From: an uncultured Carboxylicivirga sp.
GTDB taxonomy: Bacteria > Bacteroidota > Bacteroidia > Bacteroidales > Marinilabiliaceae
Assembly: GCF_963668385.1 (NCBI RefSeq)
Contig: NZ_OY764327.1
Coordinates: forward strand, 3,754,501-3,818,500
DNA: 64,000 bases
Direction: 5' to 3'
Numbering within the stretch: the stretch's first letter is position 1; every line of letters starts with the position of its first letter. This document shows, piece after piece, positions 45,301 to 54,219 of this stretch. The notes beneath the pieces were generated by a model. The model saw only the letters and a list, made by a program, of their open reading frames with translations. It made no database searches and had not been told where the DNA came from. The position numbers and the translations under genes are program-made.

Positions 45301-45394
45301 GTCATATTCAATTGCCAATGGCGGTGGAGGAGTAGAGTATGGTAATCTTGCCTTACCACGTAACTACGGTTTTAACTTAAACATTAAATTTTAA
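42335..45394 (+). CDS. susC-like: SusC/RagA-family TonB-dependent outer-membrane transporter
   Basis: 1019 residues from the ATG at 42335, where a signal peptide begins (MKNLWLVFLALFASNVYAQ). An upstream in-frame ATG at 42272 lacks one. An N-terminal carboxypeptidase-regulatory-like domain (RTVTGNVTAVTDGLPLPGVNIRI), a TonB-box region (DDVVVTALGIKREKK), a plug (SALSGRLSGVQVSS, IIIRGTAI, EPLYVVDGVPI, VLKGAAATALYGSRAINGVVMITTK) and a barrel ending FNLNIKF are all present. It imports the oligosaccharide or glycopeptide, powered by TonB. The SusD partner starts 5 bp downstream. It is the only SusCD pair in the locus. Confidence 0.96.
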   Translation: MKNLWLVFLALFASNVYAQRTVTGNVTAVTDGLPLPGVNIRIQGTTTGTVTNFDGEYAISVSEEDAVLEFSFIGFKTKEIIVGDQEVINVALSDDSELLDDVVVTALGIKREKKALGYSVAEVGDEAFESAKSANPMSALSGRLSGVQVSSTAQGAGGSASIIIRGTAIADGSNEPLYVVDGVPISNTNFSSGDDKGQGGIDAGNGMSGIAADDIENISVLKGAAATALYGSRAINGVVMITTKSGAGANGTTVDFSSNTTIDQARIYSDWQREYGQGTYGNAPTNRDESRNNTSMWGARYSDINNYTDYRGVTSPYQFYDNENDFNNLGVTLNNSVAINHNNDNATLRMSYSNLKNTGMVPNTEYDRNTLTLNGTTKIWNDKMELTAKLSYVEENSTNQAIGESPFAANLMSTPNNVPLSDLMNYKDPVTGMPVGFGELNQNVYWNLNEIKQKYRKDRVITMAQAKYNFNDDLSAMVRYGQDYVIYKSESLWPMYTPWYERGRLVMANARDNETNIDGLLSYNKDFGKWGLTANAGAAMMVQEYDQVNTFESEFLSDSMQRPGFGTQRSISASYRKRQINSLFATAQFRYDTFLYIDLSARNDWSSTLPVNNNSYFYPSISSSLIFTELFDAPSWFTFGKFRASWAQVGSDTDPYMTQTFYNIGSDNLPGWGGDAGNGQIDGNTIPNPHLKPSMNESVEVGIDLKFLNNRVGLDVAYYNSKATDQIVRVAVSPTTGYRNAIVNAGSIQNAGVEATFYAEPVKTNNFSWNTTINYAYNKNKVLDLTEEVNQLTLFESSNVSIVAREGEAYGQILGTKYRRDEEGNIALDETGRPMVTNELHSLGNAYHTTMVGWVNQFQYKNWSATLVVDGKFGGDIYSNTESSAYSTGRHQSTLQRENYKEGQVWFPTELGGVGTTAAPQDLYAAVARVDEQFIYDASYLALQEINLTYHLPATMFEKVNFMRSASVGVFARNMGYLWRATDNIDPQASYSIANGGGGVEYGNLALPRNYGFNLNIKF

Positions 45395-45399
45395 AAGCA

Positions 45400-47313
45400 A
45401 TGAAACGAAATATATTTTGGATATTCATAGCTGTACTATCATTATTGAATACGGCATGTATGGATGATTTTGGGGATATGAATGATGATCCCAATAAGGT
45501 GCCCGAGATCGATCCTGGTTATTTGTTAACACGTGTGTGGATGCGTTATAATGGATCGCCACATGAAGAGCATAGAGGTAACTTATTAATGTCAGGTCCT
45601 TTGTCAGGTATCATGTCATCATCTTATTTTACAGGACAAGGATATAATGGAAATGTTGACTCTTATAACGAAGCAAAAATGTTAGAAATGTATAACGATG
45701 CAATTCGTAATGGAGTTGAAATGTTATATATTTTAAAAGAAGATCAGAGTCAGGATAATACTGCAAAATATGCAATCGGTACCATTGTAATGCAATTTGC
45801 ATATCAGCGAATAACCGATTTGTATGGCAATATTCCCTATCACGAGGGAGGATTAGGTTATCGCGAAGGTATTTTGTACCCACGATACGATAGTCAGGAA
45901 GATATTTATAAATCATCTGTTGACTCATTAAAAAAGTATCGTGATGTTCTGCTTGACACTGAAAGTTCTCCATTTTCAACCACTAACGATATTATTTTTG
46001 GTGGTATTGGAAATGGCAATGAAAGAAAAGAGGCTTGGGCAAAACTAGCTAACTCATTGATTTTACGTATGGGTGTGAGAGCAGTTGAAGGTGATGCGAA
46101 CTGGGCGCAACAAACTGTAGAAGAAGCGGCTAATCATCAGGCAGGATTTATTACATCCGTTTCAAATGATGATGCTGCTATTATGCCAACAGGATTGGTT
46201 GGTGGTGACTGGGGAATGATTGTTAATGGTGCAGGTAGTGTCTTGAGTGGAACAGGTGGCCGTATTTTTGTTGGTGAGGAGTGGTTAAGAATGGCTCAGG
46301 AAAATCGAGATCCACGAATTTTCTATACTACAGCACAAGGCTATGTCGATGGAAGTGATTTAAAAGCATGGACAGGGCAAGCTCATTTTAATGCTTTTGA
46401 ACAAGCGGCTAGAACAGGTGAACCTTGGAAACCAGTTACATTTTCAACTTTTAAGAGTGGAGGTGGCGAAGATAATTTTGCAGCCCGTGGCTTAATGTTG
46501 GTACATGGTAAAAATGAAGATGGTGAAGATGTATTAGAAAGAGTCGTTGGTCAGTGGTTTATTAACTCAGATACAACAGACGTATACAACGAATATTTGA
46601 CAGCAGCTGCAATTAATCCCGAAACCATTGGAAATCGTGAAGCTCCAATTGTTGTATTTGGGGGAGATGAAAGTTATTATATTTTGGCTGAAGCAGCTTT
46701 ACGTGGATGGTCAGTTCCGGGTGATGCTAATTCAAATCTTCAGAAGGCAATAGAAATTTCATTAAATAAGTACCCTGAACTATTTAATTTTGGAACTTCG
46801 GCAAGTACTTATCTTGGCAAACAATCTGCTTTTGAGGGGCAAACACTTACTTACGAAGCGTTAGCTCAAGAGTATTTAGACTTGGTAATGACTGAAGATA
46901 TAGATTTAGAGTTGGTTTGGCGGGAACGTTGGAAGTCATATTTAACGGCTCAGGGAGCTTATGAAGCCTATGCTCTTTGGAATAGAACTAACCTGGAAGT
47001 AGTGCCTGTTGGATTACCAAGACCTGGAACTAATACAATGGAACTGCCAGTTTATAAGGCTGAAGATTTGGTTCTTGAGGATCTTGACTTTGGTGTTGCT
47101 GTTGCGACCAGTGAATATGCATCAGTACCATTTCATAATGGTGGAGACACTGAAGGTTGGAGACCTCGACGTATTAATTATCCTAATGCAGAACGTACTA
47201 ACAATCCTGATAATGTAGAGTCTGCAATGGAACATCAGATCTCTGAATATGGGCAAGTAGGTAGTGGTAGTCACTTTATTACTACTTATATGTGGATTTC
47301 TAAGAAAGATTAA
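45400..47313 (+). CDS. susD-like: SusD/RagB-family surface glycan-binding lipoprotein
   Basis: 637 residues. Lipoprotein signal ending NTACMDDFGDMNDDPN. The acidic run after the Cys is the surface-export type, placing it on the outside of the outer membrane as the lid of SusC. TPR-like helical features follow (YAIGTIVMQFAYQRITDLYGNIPYHEG, EDIYKSSVDSLKKY, AWAKLANSLILRMGVRA). Of the SusD-like_2 type, longer than classic SusD (~550). It captures the N-glycan or glycopeptide. Confidence 0.93.
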   Translation: MKRNIFWIFIAVLSLLNTACMDDFGDMNDDPNKVPEIDPGYLLTRVWMRYNGSPHEEHRGNLLMSGPLSGIMSSSYFTGQGYNGNVDSYNEAKMLEMYNDAIRNGVEMLYILKEDQSQDNTAKYAIGTIVMQFAYQRITDLYGNIPYHEGGLGYREGILYPRYDSQEDIYKSSVDSLKKYRDVLLDTESSPFSTTNDIIFGGIGNGNERKEAWAKLANSLILRMGVRAVEGDANWAQQTVEEAANHQAGFITSVSNDDAAIMPTGLVGGDWGMIVNGAGSVLSGTGGRIFVGEEWLRMAQENRDPRIFYTTAQGYVDGSDLKAWTGQAHFNAFEQAARTGEPWKPVTFSTFKSGGGEDNFAARGLMLVHGKNEDGEDVLERVVGQWFINSDTTDVYNEYLTAAAINPETIGNREAPIVVFGGDESYYILAEAALRGWSVPGDANSNLQKAIEISLNKYPELFNFGTSASTYLGKQSAFEGQTLTYEALAQEYLDLVMTEDIDLELVWRERWKSYLTAQGAYEAYALWNRTNLEVVPVGLPRPGTNTMELPVYKAEDLVLEDLDFGVAVATSEYASVPFHNGGDTEGWRPRRINYPNAERTNNPDNVESAMEHQISEYGQVGSGSHFITTYMWISKKD

Positions 47314-47535
47314 ATAACTTGATATTGAGAGAGTAAACCAAAAATAGATTTTTACACCTGTATTTATTGATGCAGGTGTAGGAACTATTTTTATTTTAAA
47401 ACCTTATATTTACGTCAAAATAACTTTTAAAAAGCTTGTGAAAGGTTTTATTTGGTTTCGAAACGAAAGTTTTTATCCATTTAGAAACTCAGAGTATTGT
47501 CTGATTGATAATTTTACTATCTAAAGAACTAATGT

Positions 47536-49764
47536 ATGGAAAAATTGACTGTCTTTTGTCTGTTACTTATAACCTTGGTTGCTGGGTGTTCTCAACCATC
47601 GGGTTTATTAATGCAAACTGCCAACACCATTCCTGTTTCTGAAACCGATACTCCTGATAGTATCATTTTAAAAGCAGCCCATGTAGTTCCTACTCCAGAA
47701 CAAGTACAAGCTTTAGAAGATGAATATATTGCCTTTATTCACTTCGGTCCTAATACGTTTACCAAAAAAGAATGGGGTAATGGGTTTGAAGATCCAAGGG
47801 TTTTTGACCTTAAAAATATTGATACCGATCAGTGGTGCGAAAGTCTAAAAGCGGCCGGAATGACCAAAGTTATTTTTACAGCCAAGCATCACGATGGATT
47901 TGTTTTATGGCAGAGTCGTTATACCAAACATGGTATTATGTCATCACCATTTAAAAACGGAAAAGGTGATGTATTGAAAAACCTTTCTGCATCATGCCAG
48001 AAATACGGTTTGAAATTAGCTGTTTATTTGTCACCAGCTGATTTATACCAGATAGAAAGTCCTGATGGACTATATGGAAATTTAAGTTCATATACTGACA
48101 GAGTAATTCCACGGCCCGTTGAAGGTCGACCTTTTGAAAACAAAACCACTTTTACAGCTAATGTGGATGATTACAACGAGTATTTCATGAATCAATTATT
48201 TGAATTGCTAACTGAGTATGGTCCAATTCACGAAGTTTGGTTTGATGGGGCTCATCCAAAGCGTAAAGGCGGACAAAAATATAATTATCGTGCCTGGAGA
48301 AAAATGATCAAAGCTTTGGCTCCCGATGCTGTTATTTTTGGTAAAGAAGATATTCGTTGGTGTGGTAACGAAGAAGGAGATACCCGTGATACTGAATGGA
48401 ATGTAATTCCTTACCAGGATAATCCTCAAACCATGAATATGTTCCCTGATTTGATGGATCATGATTTGGGAAGCGAGGAAAAATTAGTTGAAGGCAAATA
48501 TTTGCATTATCAACCTGCCGAAACCAATACATCTATTCGTGAAGGATGGTTTTACCGCGATGATGTAACTCAAATGGTTCGTAGTACAGATGATGTGTTT
48601 GATATGTATGAGCGAGCAGTGGGTGGAAATTCAATCTTCTTGTTAAATATTCCCCCTAATCGTGATGGATTATTTTCTGATGAAGATGTGAAAGTTCTGA
48701 AAGAAGTAGGAGAAAGAATTAAAGAAACCTATGGAACTAATTTGTTTGCATCAGCTTCTGCAGTCAAAAATATTTTGGATGGAAATACATCAACTTACGA
48801 ATTATTGGATGATGCCAATAAAAGTATCGAGATTACCACTAAGGAGCCGGTTACTATCAATCGTTTTGTGATTCAGGAAGCCATTCAATCGCATGGAGAG
48901 CGTGTTGCAGATCATAAAGTGGAAGCTTTTATTAAAGGCGAGTGGAAGGAAATTGCCAAAGGAACTAATATCGGCTATAAGCGAATTTTACGTTTCCCTG
49001 AAGTAACTTCTGATAAATTCCGCTTCACTGTGTTGGATTCAAGATATTATCCTGCTATAGCAACTATCTCTGCTTATTATTGCGATGTTCAACCACCTCA
49101 ATTACAGATTTCGAGAGATATTGACGGAAAGGTAACCATTGAGCCAAGTAAACATGTGTTTCGTTGGAAATTACATGGAAAGGACCCGGTCGCTAATCTG
49201 AATAAGAATTTGCATATTAGATATACTTTGGATGGTACTGAGCCAACTGAGGAATCAATTTTATATACAGAGCCTGTATTAATTGAATCAGCTGAAGTAA
49301 AAGCCCGTGCTTTCAACAACGATAAGCAAGGACCTGTATTGGTTCAGAATGTTGGTTTCATTAAAAAAGACTGGAAGGTAAAAACATCAAGCTCGCAGTT
49401 GAAAGGTAATGAAGCAGATTTGGCTATCGATGCTGATGCCAATACTTACTGGTTGTCAAAAGCTGGACGTACTCATTCTATCACTATTGATTTATCAAAA
49501 AATAAAACTTTAAAAGGATTTGCTTATACTCCTCAAAAAGTTGATAATGCTGGAATGATTCAGCGCGGTGTGATTGAAGTAAGTACAAATGGAAGATCGT
49601 GGACTAAAGCTGATGATTTCGAATTTGGTAACCTTATCAATATGCCAACTACCCGAACTCATTACTTCGAAAAGGCTGTTGAAGCCAGGTATGTGAGAAT
49701 TAAATCGGTAGAAATTGCAGGTAATAGTAAACAAGCTGCGATTGCTGAAATAGATTTGTTTTAA
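47536..49764 (+). CDS. GH29 alpha-L-fucosidase with CHB_HEX_C and F5/8 domains, lipoprotein
   Basis: 742 residues with lipoprotein signal ending LVAGCSQPS. Catalytic domain about 45-400: FIHFGPNTFTKKEWGNG, FTAKHHDGFVLWQS, nucleophile D237 in HEVWFDGAHPKRKGG. The sequence style is that of the GH29-B group, which prefers alpha-1,3/1,4-fucose on branched GlcNAc (inference). The C-terminal part holds an F5/8-like module (about 405-510), a chitobiase-C-like segment (IRYTLDGTEPTEESILY) and another F5/8 module (about 615-742). It likely removes antennary or core alpha-1,3 fucose. The second GH29 at 52716 lacks these additions. Confidence 0.92.
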   Translation: MEKLTVFCLLLITLVAGCSQPSGLLMQTANTIPVSETDTPDSIILKAAHVVPTPEQVQALEDEYIAFIHFGPNTFTKKEWGNGFEDPRVFDLKNIDTDQWCESLKAAGMTKVIFTAKHHDGFVLWQSRYTKHGIMSSPFKNGKGDVLKNLSASCQKYGLKLAVYLSPADLYQIESPDGLYGNLSSYTDRVIPRPVEGRPFENKTTFTANVDDYNEYFMNQLFELLTEYGPIHEVWFDGAHPKRKGGQKYNYRAWRKMIKALAPDAVIFGKEDIRWCGNEEGDTRDTEWNVIPYQDNPQTMNMFPDLMDHDLGSEEKLVEGKYLHYQPAETNTSIREGWFYRDDVTQMVRSTDDVFDMYERAVGGNSIFLLNIPPNRDGLFSDEDVKVLKEVGERIKETYGTNLFASASAVKNILDGNTSTYELLDDANKSIEITTKEPVTINRFVIQEAIQSHGERVADHKVEAFIKGEWKEIAKGTNIGYKRILRFPEVTSDKFRFTVLDSRYYPAIATISAYYCDVQPPQLQISRDIDGKVTIEPSKHVFRWKLHGKDPVANLNKNLHIRYTLDGTEPTEESILYTEPVLIESAEVKARAFNNDKQGPVLVQNVGFIKKDWKVKTSSSQLKGNEADLAIDADANTYWLSKAGRTHSITIDLSKNKTLKGFAYTPQKVDNAGMIQRGVIEVSTNGRSWTKADDFEFGNLINMPTTRTHYFEKAVEARYVRIKSVEIAGNSKQAAIAEIDLF

Positions 49765-49782
49765 AAACAATTAATACGTCAT

Positions 49783-52431
49783 ATGAAAAGAATAGCACAA
49801 GTATTTTTAGTTGCTCTGGTGGTTTCGGCTTGCGGAAGTAAAGAGGGGTGGAAAGATGCATCGTTGCCCGAAGAAACAAGAGCTGAACTTCTGTTAAAGG
49901 AGATGACGCTTCAGGAAAAGGTGCGTCAGATGAACATGACCCGAGGAGATTACCTGAAAGTAGAAGGAGAAATTAACGAAGATAAAGTGGCTGAACAAGT
50001 TGGCAATTTAGGTTTAGGATCTATCCACGATTTCTATCCTAAAACAGCTGACGAATATAATACGGTTCAACGTATCACAATGGAAAACTCACGTTTGGGT
50101 ATTCCGGTGATGCTGATGGAGGAAATGCTGCATGGTTATTTGACAGAAGGAGCAACTGTTTTTCCGATGCCAATTGCCATGGGTGCTTCATGGAATAAAG
50201 AATTGATGAATAAAGTAGGTAAGGTGATCGGAACAGAAGCCCGTATAAACGGTGCTCATGTTGCTTTAGGTCCTACCTTGGGTATTGCCCGCGAACCTCG
50301 TTGGGGAAGAGTTGCCGAATTATTTTCAGAAGATACATACCTGACTTCCGAAATGGGAGTACAGATGATACAAGGTATGGGCGGATTGGAGCCAAAATCT
50401 CCTTTTTCTATGATTGCTGGTCCTAAGCATTATGCGGTTCACTCGGCTCCTATTTCTGGTTCGAATGCTTCGCCAGTTTTGTTAGGTGAACGTACTGCCC
50501 GTATGGATTTTTTACCAACCTTTGAGCGTGCCATCAAAGAAGCAGGAGCTTTAAATGTAATGTCGGCCTACTCTGAGTTAGATGGGATACCATGTACCGG
50601 AAACGAGTGGTTGTTAACTGATGTGTTACGTAACGAGTGGGGTTTTAAAGGATATACAGTATCTGACCTTGGCGCTATGCGTTTCTTATGGAATGTGCAT
50701 CATTTTGCCGAGACTCCGCAGGATGCTATCCGCAAAGCTACACAAGCGGGTATGGATATGCAGTTCTACGATTTTACCGATAGTACTTATCAGGCTACTT
50801 TAATTGATTTGGTTCAAACAGGTAAGTTGGATGAGAAATACATTGATCGTGCTGTGAAAGGAATTCTTTACACTAAGTTTCGTTTAGGATTGTTTGAAGA
50901 GCCTTTTATCACGCAAGAAAGAATTGATGAATATTACCACTGCGATGATCATGTTCAAACAGCTTTAAATATTGCAGAAGAAGGTATTGTGTTGTTAGAG
51001 AATGATGGTACACTTCCATTGACTCCAAATAAATACAAGAAAATTGCGGTGTTAGGTCCTTTGGCTAATTATGCTGAATTAGGTGGTTATACAGCATCCG
51101 GAGCTGAAGGTGTATCGTTGATGGATGGACTGAAAGCTGCTTCACCAAAAACACAATTTGTGTATGAGCAAGGTGCTACTATTGTTGGTCGTGGTACTGT
51201 GATTGATGGTAAATATCTGTTCCACGGAAACGGCAAAAAAGGTCTTCAGGCTTCGTTTTTCAATAATATGGAATTAAAAGGTGAACCGGCTCTAACACGC
51301 GTTGATGAGGAAGTTGATTTCGAATGGCCATGGAACCCTTATCCTGGTATCGAAGATGATTTCTTTTCTGCGCGTTGGGAAGGATATATCAAAACCGATG
51401 TAGATGTAAACGGATGGGTTGGAACCAGCTCTGACGATGGTTCGCGTTTGTACATTAACGATGAGTTGGTGGTTGATGCCTGGAAAGGAACAACGCCTAT
51501 TACCAAAGCAAAATATAACTTCAAGAAAGGTGTAAAATACAAAGTTCGTTACGAATTTTTCGATAATCAATGGCATGCAACCGCATCGTTGCGTTGGTCG
51601 AAGAAAGATGAAGGAATTGCTCGTGCTGTTAGATTGGCTCGTCAGTCTGATTTAGCTATCATCACTGTGGGAGAAAACACTAAGACTGTTAATGAGAACC
51701 GCGATGTGGCTACATTAGGATTATCATCCGATCAGGAAGAGTTGATTAAAGAAGTTCAGAAAACAGGTAAACCATATATTGTTGTATTGCAAAATGGTCG
51801 TCCATTGGCTACTAATTGGGTTTCGGAAAATGCAAATGCATTGGTTGAAGCGTGGTTTGCAGGTGAACAGGGCGGAAATGCAATTGCCAATGTATTATTC
51901 GGTAAGACTAATCCATCAGGACGTATGCCTGTAACGGTTGCCAAGTCGGTTGGTCAGTTGCCAATTTACTATAATCAAAAGCCAACAACCATCTATCGTT
52001 ATGTCGACGAAGATGATCAACCTTTATATCCTTTCGGATATGGATTATCTTATTCATCATTTGAATATAATAACCTGAAAGTAGCTGTTGATGAGTCTAC
52101 AGGTGACTTTAAAGTGAATGTGAGTGTTGATGTTACCAATACTTCAAAAGTAGACGGTAAAGAAGTGGTTCAGATTTACGTTCGCGATTTAAAATCATCG
52201 GTAACAACTCCAATCAAATCATTGAAGGCTTTTGATAAGCAGATGGTTAAAGCTGGGGAAACCAAGACATTCACCTTTACTTTGGGTAAACAAGATTTGC
52301 GATTGTGGAATACTGATAAGCAATGGGCCGTTGAAGCAGGAGAATTCCGAGTAATGACAGGATCAAATTCAAATGATCTCTCATTGCGAGAAGAATTTAC
52401 TTTGCAGAACAGCTATCTGTTAGAGAATTAA
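49783..52431 (+). CDS. GH3 beta-glycosidase with inserted PA14 domain, lipoprotein
   Basis: 882 residues, lipoprotein signal ending VVSACGSKE. The GH3 N-terminal barrel has EEMLHGYL, the KHYAVHSAP motif, and nucleophile D295 (KGYTVSDLGAM). The alpha/beta sandwich starts near 400. A PA14 domain (about 485-600: GLQASFFNNMELKG, DVDVNGWVGTSSDDGSRLYINDELVVD) is inserted in it. A fibronectin-III-like tail follows (FGYGLSYSSFEY...). PA14-GH3 enzymes are generally beta-glucosidases or related. A typical N-glycan has no beta-glucose, so a beta-GlcNAc, beta-xylose or beta-Gal target is possible. 18 bp after the GH29 gene. Confidence 0.92.
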   Translation: MKRIAQVFLVALVVSACGSKEGWKDASLPEETRAELLLKEMTLQEKVRQMNMTRGDYLKVEGEINEDKVAEQVGNLGLGSIHDFYPKTADEYNTVQRITMENSRLGIPVMLMEEMLHGYLTEGATVFPMPIAMGASWNKELMNKVGKVIGTEARINGAHVALGPTLGIAREPRWGRVAELFSEDTYLTSEMGVQMIQGMGGLEPKSPFSMIAGPKHYAVHSAPISGSNASPVLLGERTARMDFLPTFERAIKEAGALNVMSAYSELDGIPCTGNEWLLTDVLRNEWGFKGYTVSDLGAMRFLWNVHHFAETPQDAIRKATQAGMDMQFYDFTDSTYQATLIDLVQTGKLDEKYIDRAVKGILYTKFRLGLFEEPFITQERIDEYYHCDDHVQTALNIAEEGIVLLENDGTLPLTPNKYKKIAVLGPLANYAELGGYTASGAEGVSLMDGLKAASPKTQFVYEQGATIVGRGTVIDGKYLFHGNGKKGLQASFFNNMELKGEPALTRVDEEVDFEWPWNPYPGIEDDFFSARWEGYIKTDVDVNGWVGTSSDDGSRLYINDELVVDAWKGTTPITKAKYNFKKGVKYKVRYEFFDNQWHATASLRWSKKDEGIARAVRLARQSDLAIITVGENTKTVNENRDVATLGLSSDQEELIKEVQKTGKPYIVVLQNGRPLATNWVSENANALVEAWFAGEQGGNAIANVLFGKTNPSGRMPVTVAKSVGQLPIYYNQKPTTIYRYVDEDDQPLYPFGYGLSYSSFEYNNLKVAVDESTGDFKVNVSVDVTNTSKVDGKEVVQIYVRDLKSSVTTPIKSLKAFDKQMVKAGETKTFTFTLGKQDLRLWNTDKQWAVEAGEFRVMTGSNSNDLSLREEFTLQNSYLLEN

Positions 52432-52445
52432 TGTCAATTACGGTA

Positions 52446-52640
52446 TATTGGCCTCATTAGAGATGGATAGTGATCTGCAGTGTAACTTTAGTAAGACCGG
52501 GAAGCTGAGAACTTGTTCGAAGATCACCCGGCCGCACTTAAGTGAAACAAAGATCAATGAACATCTCTAATGTAGCCTTGATTTTCTTTGTTTCCTTTCT
52601 TGTATCAAGGCAAGAAAGGAAAAACCCCCGCGGCTAGAGC
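52446..52640 (+). repeat. Structured repeat, copy B (rightward arm)
   Basis: Counterpart of copy A (28986-29178), inverted with respect to the chromosome but in the same sense relative to the local operon. The 5-bp stem CCGGG (52497-52501) with CCCGG (52527-52531) encloses a 25-base loop containing GAACTTGTTC and TTCGAA. A second stem pairs CCTTTCTTG with CAAGAAAGG, while GCCTTGAT with ATCAAGGC offers an alternative pairing. It sits between the GH3 and second GH29 genes. Confidence 0.8.
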
Positions 52641-52715
52641 GAAGAAGTCAAAATGAGATTGCCTTTTAATGTTTGAAATATTCAATAGTAAGAATAGAAC
52701 TTAAAAAGAATGATC

Positions 52716-54164
52716 ATGAAAAAAATATTTTTATCAATAGCATTGGTTTTTGCTGCATCAGCTTCGTTTGCGCAGTGGGCAGGCAAAGAGTATGTAGAGG
52801 AAGAAGATGCACAGGTATTGGAGAAGCTTGACGAGTGGCAAGACCTTAAATTAGGTTTTTTTGTACACTGGGGAGCTTACTCTGTTGAAGGCTTATGCGA
52901 ATCGTGGCCGGTAGTGTCAGAAGACGTTGAATGGTTAACGCCTCATGACAATTTGAAAGAATTCAGAGAGCATTATTTCGATTTACCAAAGCAATTTAAT
53001 CCAACCAAGTTTGATCCTGCAAAATGGGCAAACCTGGCATCGGATATGGGAGCAAAGTATTTTGTTTTCACAACTAAGCATCACGATGGTTTCACGATGT
53101 GGGACACCAAACAAACGGATTATAAAATCACGAACCCTGAGTATCCATATGCAAATGCTAAATATGCTGATATCACAGGATCGTTGTTTGATGCCATGCG
53201 CAAGAAAGACATGATGATTGGTGCTTATATTTCAAAACCTGACTGGCATAGTCCTTACTACTGGTCACCATCATTTGAAAGTCCAGGTCGTAATGTAAAC
53301 TATAAGATTGAACGTCATCCTGACTGGTGGAAGAAATACACTGATTTCTTTTATAATCAGGTGGAAGAATTGATGACGAATTATGGTGATGTTGATATTC
53401 TTTGGTTAGACGGTGCGTGGGCTGATAAAGCCAACCGAGGACAAGATATGGGAATGGACAGAGTAGGAGCCATGTGTCGTGAAAAGCAACCGGGTATTAT
53501 GGTAGTTGACCGATGGGTTGGCGGACGCTGGGAAAACTATCGCACGCCAGAACAACACATTCCTGCTGAGGCAGAAGCTATTCCTTGGGAGACTTGTATG
53601 ACTGTTAATTGCTGTTTCTCGTATCGTTTCGAAGAAAGTGTTGAAACCAACGTGAAAGAAGCTCGTGATTTAACTCATAAGTTGATTGATATTGTTTCAA
53701 AAGGAGGAAACCTGTTGTTGAACCTGGGTGCTTCACCTGAAGGTTGGTTTAACAAAGCAGAAGTTGAAGTAGTTGAAGATATGGGAGCCTGGTTGAAGCT
53801 TAATGGTAAAGCCATCTACAGCACTAGAGCTGTAGAACCATATGCCGAAGCCAATGTGCGATATACCCAATCGAAAGATGGCAAGAAAGTATATGCTATT
53901 GTGATGTTGGAAGAAGGCGAACAACCAGAAAAAGCTATGTTGTCGGGATGTTTAGTGGCTAAAGATGCTGTAATAACAGATGTGGCAACCGGAAAGCAGG
54001 TGACTTTCTCACAACAAGGTAATTCTACTTTGGTAGATATGCCTAAGAAAAAAGGAACTGCTCAATATGCAGTTGCTTTTGAGATTTCGAAAGTTGAAAA
54101 GATGGCTGGTAAATCGTTTGGTAAGTCACAAGCTGCCATCGATGCTGATAACAGGAATTTATAA
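52716..54164 (+). CDS. GH29 alpha-L-fucosidase, secreted
   Basis: 482 residues from the ATG at 52716 (the ATG two codons earlier is also possible). Sec signal peptide ending ASFAQ. The GH29 catalytic domain has GFFVHWGAYSVEGLCESWP near residue 50, FTTKHHDGFTMWDTK, and the nucleophile D232 (ILWLDGAWADK). A small beta-sandwich C-terminal part lacks binding modules. This form resembles GH29-A enzymes, with broad alpha-fucosidase activity including core alpha-1,6 fucose (inference). It follows repeat copy B and precedes a terminator-like hairpin, so its expression may be partly independent of the upstream genes. Confidence 0.92.
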   Translation: MKKIFLSIALVFAASASFAQWAGKEYVEEEDAQVLEKLDEWQDLKLGFFVHWGAYSVEGLCESWPVVSEDVEWLTPHDNLKEFREHYFDLPKQFNPTKFDPAKWANLASDMGAKYFVFTTKHHDGFTMWDTKQTDYKITNPEYPYANAKYADITGSLFDAMRKKDMMIGAYISKPDWHSPYYWSPSFESPGRNVNYKIERHPDWWKKYTDFFYNQVEELMTNYGDVDILWLDGAWADKANRGQDMGMDRVGAMCREKQPGIMVVDRWVGGRWENYRTPEQHIPAEAEAIPWETCMTVNCCFSYRFEESVETNVKEARDLTHKLIDIVSKGGNLLLNLGASPEGWFNKAEVEVVEDMGAWLKLNGKAIYSTRAVEPYAEANVRYTQSKDGKKVYAIVMLEEGEQPEKAMLSGCLVAKDAVITDVATGKQVTFSQQGNSTLVDMPKKKGTAQYAVAFEISKVEKMAGKSFGKSQAAIDADNRNL

Positions 54165-54174
54165 TAACTAAATG

Positions 54175-54208
54175 AAAGTTGTTCTCTTGATTGGGGGCAA
54201 CTTTTTTT
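54175..54208 (+). terminator. Terminator or attenuator between GH29 and GH20
   Basis: AAAGTTGTTCTC (54175-54186) pairs, with a few G-U pairs, with GGGGGCAACTTT (54193-54204), then T residues to 54208. Partial read-through would lower GH20 expression relative to GH29. Confidence 0.7.
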
Positions 54209-54219
54209 AATTAAGTAAT

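Noticed and set aside
28986..52640. Inverted repeats as ends of a 23-kb composite transposon
   Set aside because: They carry no transposase, show no target duplication that I can see, and lie inside operons. A dispersed structured repeat fits better.
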